Below, one piece after another: positions 17,760 through 27,729 of a stretch of 43,660 bases of DNA. The translations under genes were made by a program, and so were the position numbers. The first letter of the stretch is position 1, and every line of letters begins with the position of its first letter. Location of the stretch: assembly GCF_000787695.1 (NCBI RefSeq), contig NZ_BBPH01000064.1, positions 1-43,660 of the forward strand. Direction: 5' to 3'. The notes under the pieces were generated by a model. The model was given only the letters and a program-made list of their open reading frames with translations, was not told where the DNA came from and ran no database searches. Origin of the DNA: Paracoccus sp. PAMC 22219. Lineage in GTDB: Bacteria > Pseudomonadota > Alphaproteobacteria > Rhodobacterales > Rhodobacteraceae.

Positions 17760-18283
17760 CGTGCGGCCTCCGTCTGGGCCATGGCATCGCGGATGGCGGC
17801 CAGGATGTTGTCATAGGCCCCGCAACGGCACAGGTTGCCGCTCATCCGTTCGCGGATCTCGGCTTCGGCCACGGCGGGCTTGTCGGCGGGATCGGCGGTG
17901 ACGGCACTGGGCCAACCCTGCCGGATTTCCTCGATCATGGCGGTGGCGGAACAGATCTGACCGGGGGTGCAATAGCCGCACTGGAACCCGTCATGGGCGA
18001 CAAATGCCGCCTGCAGGGTCGACAGCGCGTCGGGCGTGCCGATGCCCTCGATCGTGGTGATCTCGTCTTCGTCATGCATGACGGCCAGCGTCAGGCAGGA
18101 GTTGATGCGGCGACCGTTGACGATGACGGTGCAGGCGCCGCATTGACCGTGGTCGCAGCCCTTCTTTGTTCCGGTCAGCCCAAGGTCCAGACGCAGGACG
18201 TCAAGCAGGCTGCGGCGGGGGTCGCCGTGGTATTCGTGTGATTGGCCGTTGACGGACAACCTGGCGGCGGGGCGTTGTGCCAT
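17756..18283 (-). CDS. aldehyde oxidase 2Fe-2S subunit (PaoA-like)
   Basis: Small electron-transfer subunit with two [2Fe-2S] clusters, 175 residues. Cluster one uses C43, C48, C51 and C63 (GCDHGQCGACT, NSC); cluster two uses C102, C105, C152 and C154 (QCGYCTPGQ, NLCRCGAY). The ATG at 18283 is preferred because AAGGAG lies upstream; a longer frame to 18316 adds only 11 unlikely residues. E. coli PaoA carries an N-terminal Tat signal; none is present here, so this enzyme should be cytoplasmic. It is the first gene of the three-subunit set and overlaps the FAD subunit by 4 bp. Confidence 0.93.
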   Translation of the reverse strand: MAQRPAARLSVNGQSHEYHGDPRRSLLDVLRLDLGLTGTKKGCDHGQCGACTVIVNGRRINSCLTLAVMHDEDEITTIEGIGTPDALSTLQAAFVAHDGFQCGYCTPGQICSATAMIEEIRQGWPSAVTADPADKPAVAEAEIRERMSGNLCRCGAYDNILAAIRDAMAQTEAAR

Positions 18284-18359
18284 TGGGGGCTCCTTGGACC
18301 GCTGTGCTGGGTCCAAGGCAACGTGGCCCGGGCAAGGGGGTTCCCTTGCCCTTTGTCAG

Positions 18360-19339
18360 TCATGCCACAAGGGCTGTGGCGTTCCGCCGCGCCCGGTTCT
18401 GGGCGATCATCGCACAGATCAGCAGCTGTGCCATGTGGTAGATCAGAACCGGCAGGACGGTCGCACCGACCGTCTCGGCCGGGAACAGCGCGGCGGCGAT
18501 GGGCAGGCCCGTGGCAAGGCTTTTGGTGGACCCGCAAAAAACAGCACGATCCGGTCCTCAACGGGCAGGGCAAAGGCCCGGCCGACCCCGACCATCAGGC
18601 CAAAGACGCAGGCCAGCAGCACCAGCATCACCGCGATCAGCGCGATCAGCGCCGAAGGCGGGATCGACGCCCACAGGCCCGACACCGTGCCGGCGCTGAA
18701 GGCCGAATAGACGATCAACAGAATGGCACCGCGGTCCACGACCAGCGTCAGCGTCTTGCGGTTCCGGACGAACGCCCCCACCCAGGGGCGCAATAACTGG
18801 CCCAGGACGAACGGCAGCAGGATCTGCGTGCCGATGCGCAGCACCGCATCCAGGCTGACGCCGCCCTCTCCGGTCTGCAGCAGCACCGCGACCAGCGCGG
18901 GCGTCAACGCGACACCGATCAGGTTCGACAGCGACGCCGCGCAGATCGCCGCGGGGACGTTGCCGCCCGCCATCGACACGAACGCGATCGAGCTTTGGAT
19001 CGTCGAGGGCAGCACCGCCAGAAACACCAGCCCCAGCGTGACCTGCGGCCCCAGCAGATCGCCGAAGATCAGCGCGAACGCCATCCCCAGCACCGGGATC
19101 ATCAGATAGGTCGCTGCGAAGGTCAGCCCCTGCAGACGCCAGTTCAGCATCCCAGCCTTGACCGATGCCGGGTCCAGTTTCGCGCCGTACAGGAAGAACA
19201 GCAGCGCCACCGCCCAATAGGTCACCTGCCCCAGGGCCTCGGCCGCCACGCCCCGCGCAGGCAGGGCCAGCCCGACCATGACCGTGCCCAGCAGCATCAG
19301 CATATAGCTGTCGATCCCGATGCGTTTCAGAAAGCCCAT
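18360..19339 (-). CDS. bile acid:sodium symporter (BASS) family transporter, frame broken near 18532
   Basis: Integral membrane transporter with about ten segments, of the BASS/SBF-like (YfeH-type) group that carries organic anions with sodium. The start MGFLKRIGIDSYMLMLLG at 19339 is preceded by AAGGAG. The frame derails after DRIVLFFAG; the expected continuation STKSLATGLPIAAALFPAET, then IYHMAQLLICAMIAQ, lies in another frame ending at 18360. One missing base in the run CCC at 18531-18533 restores 326 residues. It starts 10 bp after the gamma-glutamyltransferase-like gene, and both probably answer to the GntR protein. Substrate unknown. Confidence 0.87.
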
Positions 19340-19349
19340 GTCCGTCTCC

Positions 19350-20927
19350 TTACAGGCCGATGGCCATGCCGTCCTTGCGACTGTCCGACCCGCCTTCCAG
19401 CAGCCCGTCCCCGATGCGGATCGCCTGCGCACCACCCATCGGGCCGGTCAGGCGCTTGATGACGTGACCGCGCGCGGCCAGGTCGTCGCAGATGTCCTGC
19501 GGCAGGGTCGGTTCGACCTGCAGCACGCCGTCGGTGGCAAAGCTGCGCGGTTCGTCCATCGCCGCCTGCAGCGACAGGCCGCGGTCGATCACCGCCGACA
19601 GGAATGCCGCATGGCCCGCCGCCTGATACTGTCCGCCCATCACGCCAAAGGGCATGACGGTGCGGCTGCCTTGGGTGACCATGCCGGGAATGATCGTGTG
19701 CATCGGGCGCTTGCGCGGACCGATGGCGTTCGGGTGGCCCGGGATCATCCGGAACGACGCGCCCCGGCTTTGGAACAGGACGCCCGTCGCGGGGTCCAGC
19801 CGCCCCGACCCGAAGCCGTGGAAGATCGAATTGATGAAGGACACGGCGTTCCCCTGCGCGTCCACCACGCACAGATAGATCGTGTCCTTGTGTTCGGGCT
19901 CGTCCCACAGGGCCGGTGCCTGCGCCCGCGTCATGTCAATGTGCGCGCGCAAGGCGGCGATGGCCGCGTCCGACATCAGCCGCTCGGTCAGCCCGGCACA
20001 GTGGTCCGGATCGCCCAGCAGTTCGTCGCGGTGGTGATAGGCCAGCTTGGTCGCCTCGGCTTGGACATGGATGCGGTCGGCCACGGACAGGGTGGCCATG
20101 TCGAACCCCTCGATGATCTTCAGGATCAACAGCGCGGCCAGCCCCTGCCCGTTCGGCGGACATTCGTGGATGTCGAACCCGCGATAGCTGGCGCTGATCG
20201 GGTCGACCCATTCGGCGCCGTCCGTGGCATCCGCGAAATCCTGTTCGCTGTGCAGCCCGCCCAAGGACCGCAGATGCGCGACCATGCGCGACCCCGTGTC
20301 CCCCTCATAGAACGCGGCCGGACCGTGGGCCGCGATCTCCTCCAGCCGGTCGGCCAGCAGGGGCTGGGCAAAGCGGGTCCCAGTCGCAGGGGCCGGCAGG
20401 AAATGCGCCGCCGCATGCGGATCGCCCGCGACGGTGGCCTGCCCCTCGGCCCAGTCCTGGGCGACGCGGGGGGTGATGGGAAAGCCCTCGCGGCCATAAC
20501 CGATCGCATCGCGGAACAGGCGCGACAGCGGCAGGCTGCCAAGATCGGCATGCAACCGGCACCACGCGGAAATCGCGCCGGGCACGGTCACCGCATGCGC
20601 GCTGGTCTGTGGGATGGTGTCGGTCAGACCGGCGGCCTGCAGCGCGTCGATCGTCGCTGCGGCGGGCGCACGACCCGAACCGTTCAGCGCCCGCACCGCC
20701 CCGTTCGCGGGCGCGTAAAGGGCAAAGCAGTCGCCGCCGATCCCGGTCATCAGCGGATCGACCACCGCCTGCACCGCGCTGGCGGCGATGGCGGCGTCGA
20801 CCGCGTTCCCGCCCTCGGCCAGAACGGCCAGACCCGCCGCGCTGGCCAGCGGGTGCGAGGTGGCGACCATCGCGCGACCGGCAAGGGTGGACGGCTTGCG
20901 GCCCGACAGGAAATCGAATGCGGTCAT
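19350..20927 (-). CDS. gamma-glutamyltransferase family protein (Ntn hydrolase)
   Basis: Member of the GGT family, 525 residues from the ATG at 20927 (GGAGAG upstream). It has the N-terminal ATSHPLASAAGLAVLAEGGNAVDAAIAA and TGIGGDCFAL blocks and the processing site at DTIYLCVVDAQGNAVSFI, where T349 is the likely nucleophile; the typical Thr-Thr pair reads Thr-Ile here. No signal peptide is visible, so it is probably cytoplasmic, unlike classical periplasmic GGT. Cytoplasmic relatives act on gamma-glutamyl or other amide bonds in catabolic pathways. It is divergent from the GntR regulator and followed at 10 bp by the BASS transporter. Confidence 0.9.
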   Translation of the reverse strand: MTAFDFLSGRKPSTLAGRAMVATSHPLASAAGLAVLAEGGNAVDAAIAASAVQAVVDPLMTGIGGDCFALYAPANGAVRALNGSGRAPAAATIDALQAAGLTDTIPQTSAHAVTVPGAISAWCRLHADLGSLPLSRLFRDAIGYGREGFPITPRVAQDWAEGQATVAGDPHAAAHFLPAPATGTRFAQPLLADRLEEIAAHGPAAFYEGDTGSRMVAHLRSLGGLHSEQDFADATDGAEWVDPISASYRGFDIHECPPNGQGLAALLILKIIEGFDMATLSVADRIHVQAEATKLAYHHRDELLGDPDHCAGLTERLMSDAAIAALRAHIDMTRAQAPALWDEPEHKDTIYLCVVDAQGNAVSFINSIFHGFGSGRLDPATGVLFQSRGASFRMIPGHPNAIGPRKRPMHTIIPGMVTQGSRTVMPFGVMGGQYQAAGHAAFLSAVIDRGLSLQAAMDEPRSFATDGVLQVEPTLPQDICDDLAARGHVIKRLTGPMGGAQAIRIGDGLLEGGSDSRKDGMAIGL

Positions 20928-20973
20928 GGGAATGGCTCTCCGGCGTGGAATCACATGGTCAAGCGGCTACGGT

Positions 20974-20983
20974 ATGTATACAT
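20974..20983. promoter_or_regulatory. palindrome ATGTATACAT, candidate GntR (FCD) operator
   Basis: A perfect 10-bp palindrome lies midway between the divergent starts (47 bp before the GGT-like gene, 37 bp before the GntR gene). FadR/FCD-type GntR proteins typically bind short palindromes with a GTATAC or GTNNNAC core, so this is the natural candidate for control in both directions. Confidence 0.6.
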
Positions 20984-21019
20984 GTGGAAGGCACCGGAAT
21001 ACAATTGACGGAATTCCCG

Positions 21020-21655
21020 ATGCCTGCCATCCGTTCGGCCGATCAGATCCACGACGCGCTTTCCGCGCAGATCATCGCGGGCACGCTGCGTCCCGGCGAC
21101 CCGTTGGGAGAGACGACCCTTGCCGCGCGGTTCGGCCTGTCCCGGACCCCGGTGCGCGAGGCGTTGCAGCGGCTGGCGGCCGAGGGGCTGGTCGAGCGCG
21201 GCCCGCGCCGGGCCTTCGTCGTGCGACGGATGAGCAGCGACGCCCTGCGCCACCTGTTCGAGGCCCTGGCCGAACTGGAGGCGCTGTGCGCCAGCCTGTC
21301 GGCACTGCGCATGACGCCCACCGATCACGCATTGCTGGCCAACATCCTGGACCGCGACGACCTGCCCGGTGCGGATTACGCGCAGGCCAACATGCGGTTC
21401 CACGAAACGCTGCGGCGGGGTGCGGGAAACGAGGTTCTGGCCGATCTACTGGCCGATCTGAACCGGCGCAGCCTGCCGTGGCGCAACGCCCAGTTCCAGG
21501 TCCGCGCGACCCGCATCGCCACCTCGCGGGCAGAGCACCGCGCGATCCTGGCGGCGATCACGGCGCGCGATGCGGATCGCGCGGCCGACCTGATGCGGGC
21601 GCATATGGGCACCTCGCTTGGCGTCATCCTTGAGATGATCGCCGGGCGGGACTGA
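21020..21655 (+). CDS. GntR-family (FCD-type) transcriptional regulator
   Basis: Regulator of 211 residues. The N-terminal winged helix (ALSAQIIAGTLRPGDPLGE, then AARFGLSRTPVREALQRLAAEGLVER) is canonical for GntR, and the all-helical C-terminal half has the FCD pattern with potential metal-binding His residues (NMRFHETLRRGAGN, AEHRAILAAI). FCD regulators bind organic acids or related metabolites. It is divergent from the GGT-like/BASS genes and separated from them by 92 bp holding the palindrome, so it is the probable regulator of that unit. Confidence 0.93.
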   Translation: MPAIRSADQIHDALSAQIIAGTLRPGDPLGETTLAARFGLSRTPVREALQRLAAEGLVERGPRRAFVVRRMSSDALRHLFEALAELEALCASLSALRMTPTDHALLANILDRDDLPGADYAQANMRFHETLRRGAGNEVLADLLADLNRRSLPWRNAQFQVRATRIATSRAEHRAILAAITARDADRAADLMRAHMGTSLGVILEMIAGRD

Positions 21656-21658
21656 TCC

Positions 21659-24600
21659 CTATTCCGCGGGCTGAGGCTGGGGTTTGACCACGGGCACGGG
21701 CACGTCCCGGCGCCCGATCCGCTCGATCAGCACATAGATGACCGGCGTCAGGAACAGCGTCAGCACGAAGGCCAGCGACAGCCCGCCCACGATGACCGCC
21801 CCGATGGCGCGACGGCTTTCCGCCCCTGCCCCCGATGCGGTCGCCAGGGGCACGGCCCCCAGGATCGTGGCGATGGTCGTCATCATCACCGGGCGCAGGC
21901 GCGTGACCGCCCCCTCGCGCGCGGCGGTGACCAGATCGCGGCCCTCCTCGCGCAGCTGGTTGGCGAACTCGACGATCAGGATGCCGTTCTTGGCCATGAT
22001 CCCGATCAGCAGGATCATTCCCACCTGGGAAAAGATGTTGACCGAGGCCCCGGTCAGCAGCAGCGTCGCCACCGCGCCCGCCAACCCCAACGGCACCGTC
22101 AGCATGATCGTCAGCGGCGTGCGAAAGCTTTCGAACTGCGCCGCCAGCACCAGGAACACGATCAGCAGCGCCATGCCAAACACCGTGGCGACGCCGCCTT
22201 GGTTCTCCTGGTAATCCGCGGCCTGTCCGCGCCAGACCAGCAGCGCGCCGGCGGGCAGTTCGGCGGCGGCCTGTTCCACGATGGCGATGGCACGGGCCAG
22301 ATCGGTCCCCTCGACCAGATCGGCTTCGGTCGTGACCGAGATCAGCCTGTCGTTCCGGGCGATGGACGGCACCGTGGCCCCGGTCGTCACGTCGGCAAAG
22401 GCCGACAGCGGGATCAGGTCGCCCCGCGTGTTGCGGATCAGCACGGACAGCATGTCCTGGACGCTGTCGCGGTCTTCGGGCGCTGCCTGCAGGATCACCG
22501 GATACTGGCGGCCGTCGCTGGTGTATTCGCCCACGTTGCGCGACGCGAACAGCACCTGCAGGGTCTGGGCCACGGTTTCGCTGTCCAGGCCCAGGTCCTG
22601 GGCGCGGGTGCGGTCGATGTCCAGCGATGCGCCGGGCTGATTGGCGGCATAGTCGACCTCGATCCCGGCAAGGCCGGGGGCGTCGGCCAGGTTCGCGGCC
22701 ACGGTTTCTGCCCATTCGGCGGCGCGCGCCAGATCGGGGCCGCCGATGGACCAGTTGATGCTGCCGCTGCCGCCGCCAAGGCCTAGGCCGCCCGATGGCC
22801 GGATCGAGGTCGAGACCTCGGTCATGGCGGTCAGCTGCGGGCGCAGCTGGGCCATGACCTCGTCCACGGTGACGTCGCGGCTGTCCCAGGGGGCCAGGTT
22901 CACGAACAGCATCGCCCGGCGCGAATTCGCGCCCGGACCGATGATGGCGGTGACGTTGTCGACGATCCCCTGATCGCGCAGCGGCTGGATCATCGCCTCG
23001 ACCTTGCGGGTCGCGGCGTCGGTATAGTCCAGGTTCGACCCCTGCGGCGCGTTCAGCATGATGCGGAAGCTGCCGCGATCCTCATCCGGGGTCAGCTGGC
23101 GCGGCAACGCCTGATAGACGGACACTGCCCCCGCGACCAGGAACGCCGTTCCGGCCAGAATCGCCACGGGCCGCGCGATCAGCCGCACCAGAATGCGGTC
23201 ATAGCCGCGTTCCAGCCAGACGATGGCACGGTTCATGGTGCGGGTCAGCAGGTTCGGACGATCCTCTCGCGGCATCACCATCGCGGCCAGCACCGGCGAC
23301 AGGGTCAGCGCGACAAGGCCCGACACCGCGACCGCGATGGCCAACACGATGCCGAATTCGGCAAACAGCTGGCCCAGTTCCCCATCCATGAAGCTGACCG
23401 GGACAAAGACCGCGATCAGCACGGCGGTAGTGGCGATGACGGCAAAGCTGACCTGCCCCGCGCCCTGCCGCGCGGCCTCGGCCCGGGACTTGCCCATGGC
23501 GCGGTGGCGCTGGATGTTCTCCAGCACCACGATGGCGTCGTCCACGACCAGGCCGATGGCCAGGATCAGCGCGAACAGCGTCAGGATGTTGATGGTGAAC
23601 CCCAGGGCCAGCATCCCCAACGCCGCGCCAAGCGCCGAAACCGGGATGGTCACGATCGGCACCAAGGACAGCCGCATGGACCCCAGGAACAGGAAGATCA
23701 CCGCGATCACCAAGGCGACGGCCTCCAGGAACACCTTGATGACCTGAGAGATCGAGCTTTCGATGAACACCGCCTCGTCCGTCGTGATGGTCAGCGCCAT
23801 GCCGTCGGGCAGCGTGGGGCGGATGCGTTCCAGCTCCGCCTTGACGGCGGTCGAGATGGCGACGGTGTTCGACTGCGCCTGCGGCTGGACGCCCAGGCCC
23901 AGGGCCACGGTGCCGTTCGCGCGATAGATGGTGGTGGTCTCCTCGGCCCCCTCCTCGATCCGGGCGACGTCGCCCAGGCGCAGCGGGCGCCCCCCTCGTC
24001 GCGCAGGACGACCTGGCGGAACACGTCGGGAGAGGTGAACCGTGTCTGCGCCAGCACCTGCAGCTGCCGGGCGCGGTCTCGATCTGGCCCGCGGGCAGTT
24101 CGACGTTGTTGGCCTGCAGCGCGCCGATGATGTCGCTGGTGGTGATGCCATAGGCGGCCATGCGCGCCTGATCCAGCCAGATGCGCATCGACGGCGCGCG
24201 CTCGCCAAAGACCTGCGCGTTGGCCACGCCCGGCAGGCGGGCCAGGCGGTCGGTGATGAAGCGGCTGGCGTAATCCGACAGTTCCAGCGGGGTCATCGAC
24301 GGGCTGGACATGGCCAGCCGGATGACCGGGTCGCCCTCGTCGTCGTTCTTCTCCACGCTTGGCGTGTCGGCCCCGTCGGGCAGATCGTTCAGCACCCGTT
24401 CGACCGCGGCGCGCACGTCGTTGGCGGCGCTGTCGATGTCGCGGCCTGGATCGAAGGTCAGCACGGTGCGCATCCGGCCCCGGTCGGACGTGGTGCGCAT
24501 GGCGGTGACGCCGCTGACGCCCGCCAGCCCGCCCTCGATCACCGTGGCCAGCTGGTTGTCCACCACGTCGGGGGCGGCCCCGGTATAGTTCACGCGGACG

Positions 24601-24737
24601 CTGACCTCTGCCGCCTCGACCGAGGGCAGTTCGCGCACCGGCAGGCGGGTGATGGCCACCGCGCCGATCAGCACGATCAGCAGGTTGATGACGGTCGCGA
24701 AGACAGGGCGGCGCAGGGCGAAATCAGGAACGCTCAT
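21659..24737 (-). CDS. RND-family efflux pump permease (HAE1/AcrB type), frame broken near 23993 and 24069
   Basis: Inner-membrane proton-driven drug or solute exporter. The start MSVPDFALRRPVFATVINLL and first periplasmic repeat read from 24737. The transmembrane core has ALILAIGLVVDDAIVVLENIQRH with the paired Asp of the proton relay, and the second half ends in GIMAKNGILIVEFANQLREEG and TLFLTPVIYVLIER. Two missing bases, one near 24067-24071 and one in the C-run 23990-23995, split it; a short middle frame (VLAQTRFTSPDVFRQVVLRDEGG) bridges them. With both restored it has 1026 residues, a normal size. Its start overlaps the membrane fusion protein by 4 bp. No outer-membrane factor is present in the window. 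Confidence 0.92.
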
Positions 24738-25841
24738 CCGTCGGCTCCGGTCGGGGGTTCGGCGGCGGCGGTGCGGTCCGGGCGCGGGGTGGCCGTGACG
24801 GCCGTGCCCGCGTCGACGCGGTGCAGGTTCGACACGATGATCTGGGTACCCAGATCAAGGCCGGCCAGAACCTCGACCAGACCGTCGGATTGCTGACCCA
24901 CCTGGATGTTGGCCCAGGCCGCCTCGTTGCCCTGCACGATCAGGACGCGCTGGACATCGCCCTCGACGCTCAGCGCGGATTCGGGGACGGCGGGGCGTTC
25001 GCGCTGGTCCAGGACCAGCTCGACCTGCAGGAACATGCCGCCCGTCAGGCGCGGTCGGGGTTGGGCATCTGCGCCCGCAGCGCGATCGACCGCGTGGCCG
25101 CATCGACCCGCGTGTCGACCAGGCTGATCGTCGCGTCGAACACCCGGTCGGGCCAGGCCGAGGAGCGCAGCTGCACCCCCTGGCCCACCGCCAGGCGTGG
25201 CAGCAGCGTTTCGGGAACGCCGAAATCGATCTCGATCACCTCGAGGTCGTCCAAGGTGGCGATGGGGGTGCCGCTGTCCAGCATCTGCCCCTCGACCAGG
25301 TCGGTCAGGCCGATGACGCCGGAAAACGGCGCGCGCAGCAGCCGGTCCTCCAGCACCACCTGGGCGCGGTCGCGTTCGGCCTGGGCGCGCAGCTGGGCCG
25401 CGCGGGCGGTCTGGAACGCGGCGTCCGACGACGACCCGCTGGCGTTCAATTGTTCCTGGCGGGCGAATGCGGCGTCGGCCTCGGCCAGGGTCGCCTCGGC
25501 GGCGGCCAGATCGGCCTGTTCGGCGCGATCGTCCAGTTCCAGCAGGACGTCGCCGCGTTCGACCTGCGCGCCGGGGCGGAACGCGATGCGGGTGATGCGG
25601 CCGCTGGCCTCGGGCATCAGATCGACGGCGCTGCGCGCGCGCGCGGTGCGACCGCGCGGACGCTGTCGACGAAACGGGCGGTCTGGACGGCCACGGTCTC
25701 GACCGGGACGGCCTCTCCGGGGGCGTCGGACGGGCCGCGGGCCAGCTCGGGTTCGGTCAGCAGGCGATCCGACAGCGTCATGCCCCCGGCGGCCGCGGCG
25801 ATGATCACGATGGCACCGATGGTCGCCTTGACGAAGCGCAT
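24734..25841 (-). CDS. RND efflux membrane fusion protein (HlyD/AcrA type), frame broken near 25058 and 25652
   Basis: Periplasmic adaptor joining the RND permease to an outer-membrane channel. An N-terminal hydrophobic segment (MRFVKATIGAIVIIAAAAGG) anchors it; then come the biotinyl-lipoyl part (MPEASGRITRIAFRPGAQVE), an alpha-hairpin with LNASGSSSDAAFQTARAAQL, the second lipoyl half (LLRAPFSGVIGLTDLVEGQ) and the beta-barrel and C-terminal domain. The pieces lie in three frames. One missing base near 25652-25653 and one near 25057-25060 join them to 369 residues. The stop overlaps the permease start, so the pair is one transcription unit. Confidence 0.9.
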
Positions 25842-26026
25842 GGTCTGTATTCTCCCGTGTCGGGCCTGGGGTCGGTCGGCCGCCTGCCGCCCTTGCCGCC
25901 GGGCAGTGCTGCGCGCAGATTGCCCCTTGGTGCGCATCGCGCAACTGATAATCCCGTGTAAAGGCCTGAAAACGGCGCCGCTGCCCCCTGACGGGGCACG
26001 AGGCCCGCTCCCCGAAAGGATCCCCG
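25842..26026. other. divergent spacer, efflux pump / inositol-phosphatase
   Basis: About 185 bp without a convincing gene. It must contain the promoters for the efflux operon and for the phosphatase gene; no operator palindrome or regulator gene was recognised next to the pump. Confidence 0.4.
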
Positions 26027-26809
26027 ATGGGTACCCCAGACGACCTGACCCTGGCGATCGACGCCGCCCACGCCGCCGGAGAGCTGTTGCGCGCGCACTG
26101 GAACGACCGCGACCTGCTGACTATCGACGCCAAGCGGCAGGGCGACTTCGTGTCGCAGGCCGACCATCAGTCCGAGGCGCTGCTGCGCGACCGCCTGCTG
26201 GGCGCGAACCCCACCGACGGCTGGCTGGGAGAGGAGACCGACGCCGTCCCCGGCCACCGCCGCTGGATCGTGGACCCGCTGGACGGCACCACGAACTTTC
26301 TGCGCGGCATCGCGCATTGGGCGGTGTCGATCGCGCTGGAACAGGACGGGCAGCTGGTGCTGGGCGTGATCCACGATCCGCTGAAGGGAGAGACGTTCAG
26401 CGCCATGACAGGGTCGGGGCTGCAGCTGAACGGCCGCCGCTTGGACCCCGCCGCGCCGCCGGGCTTTGACGCGGCGCTGTTCGGGACCGGCCTGCCGTTC
26501 GGCAACATGCCCCATATCGACGATCACGCCGCCGATCTGGCGCGGGTGCTTCCGGGCACGGCGGGGGTGCGGCGCATGGGAGCGGCCGCGCTGGACCTGG
26601 CCTATGTCGCCGCAGGACGCCTGGACGGGTTCTGGGAGCGCCGCCTGCGCCCGTGGGACATCAGCGCCGGGCTGGTCCTTGTGCGCGAGGCCGGGATGCG
26701 GGTCGAGGGCTGGACCTCTGACGAACGCCCCGAGGAGACCGGCACCGTCATCACCGCCCCGCCCGCGATCTTCGACCGGCTGGCTGCGACCCTGCGCGCG
26801 GGCGGCTAG
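26027..26809 (+). CDS. inositol monophosphatase family phosphatase
   Basis: Mg-dependent sugar- or nucleotide-phosphate phosphatase, 260 residues. The metal-site motifs are E69-E70 (GWLGEETD), IVDPLDGTTNF with D83 and D86, and RLRPWDISAGLVLVREAG in the C-terminal half. The family includes inositol-1-phosphatase (SuhB), CysQ and histidinol-phosphatase; the sequence alone does not decide the substrate. It stands alone on the plus strand, and its TAG stop shares CTAG with the stop of the convergent FkbM methyltransferase. Confidence 0.92.
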   Translation: MGTPDDLTLAIDAAHAAGELLRAHWNDRDLLTIDAKRQGDFVSQADHQSEALLRDRLLGANPTDGWLGEETDAVPGHRRWIVDPLDGTTNFLRGIAHWAVSIALEQDGQLVLGVIHDPLKGETFSAMTGSGLQLNGRRLDPAAPPGFDAALFGTGLPFGNMPHIDDHAADLARVLPGTAGVRRMGAAALDLAYVAAGRLDGFWERRLRPWDISAGLVLVREAGMRVEGWTSDERPEETGTVITAPPAIFDRLAATLRAGG

Positions 26810-27536
26810 GCGAGCCGCGCATACAGGTCGCCAGACCCGCCCTGCGCGTCCAGCCCCGACAGCCAGGCGCGCGCGGCATCCGCTTCGCGCCAGTCGTCCC
26901 ACAGGAAGCCCCCCGCCTCTCCGGTGACGGGGTTGAAGCGGTACTGGCCCAGATCGTCCAGCCGGTCGATCACCGCCAGCGTCCGGTCGCGGAACGCGGG
27001 CAGGTATTCGACCGACAGCATCGGCACCGGCTGGCCCAGGCCGGACAGGACGTCCAGCTCGAACCCCTCGACGTCGATCTTGACGAAATCCGGCAGGCCG
27101 TGGGCCGCGATCAGCGCGTCCATGGTGGTCATCCGCACCTCTTGGCTGCGGTCCCACCGGACATGTTCGAAACCGGGCGCATCGGCGGCCTCGGCCGCAA
27201 AACTTGTGCTCAGCGACGACACGGTCGGGTGCAGCGACGACACCGCCATGCGGGCCACCGTCTCCGTCGGACCGACAGCCTTTTGCACCAGCACGATGTC
27301 GCGCGGCAGGCTGCGGCGCAGGAAGCCCGCGAACGGCTCCTGCGGCTCGCAGGCGACGACGCGGCGCCGGCGGCCCGCATGGCGCGGGCCCGGCTGCCCA
27401 CATGCGCGCCGATGTCGAAGGCCAGGTCGCCCGGCTGCAACAGCCGGCCATAGAACGCCCGCAACTGCCTGCGCCGCAGCGGGTTGTAATAGATGGCAAG
27501 CGACCGGATCAGCCCCAGATAGGCACGCAGTTGCAT
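26806..27536 (-). CDS. FkbM-family SAM-dependent methyltransferase, frame broken near 27364
   Basis: Small-molecule or glycan O-methyltransferase, 243 residues once one base is restored. The N-terminal frame from 27536 carries motif I (LAFDIGAHVGSRARAMRAAG) and the second frame carries VVACEPQEPFAGFL and the FkbM signature FVKIDVEGFELDVLSGLG. The missing base is in the CC at 27363-27364, giving AAGARVVACEPQ across the join. FkbM enzymes often methylate sugars or polyketides. It is divergent from the ribA-like gene with a 193-bp spacer, and no glycan genes are near, so its substrate is open. Confidence 0.87.
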
Positions 27537-27729
27537 CGGGTATCCTCAGGTTTGAACCCGGCCAGCCTAGGGCCACCGAGCCGCCGCGTCCAGAAACGCA
27601 CGACCGGGCAGATGGCCGCACCTGGCTTTGCGACATTCTGCCACAACGCTGCAACCTTCGCGGAACTGCTACGTGTTTCAAGGCGTTGCGACAGACGTGA
27701 CACCCAGTTTCCGGGACGAAGGTTGACCA
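27537..27729. other. divergent spacer before the ribA-like cluster
   Basis: Roughly 190 bp without a supported gene. I looked for an FMN riboswitch in front of the ribA-like gene and saw no matching conserved segments. Promoter elements could not be named with confidence. Confidence 0.4.

Noticed and set aside
27537-27729. FMN riboswitch in front of the ribA-like gene
   Set aside because: The conserved RFN-element segments could not be found in this spacer.
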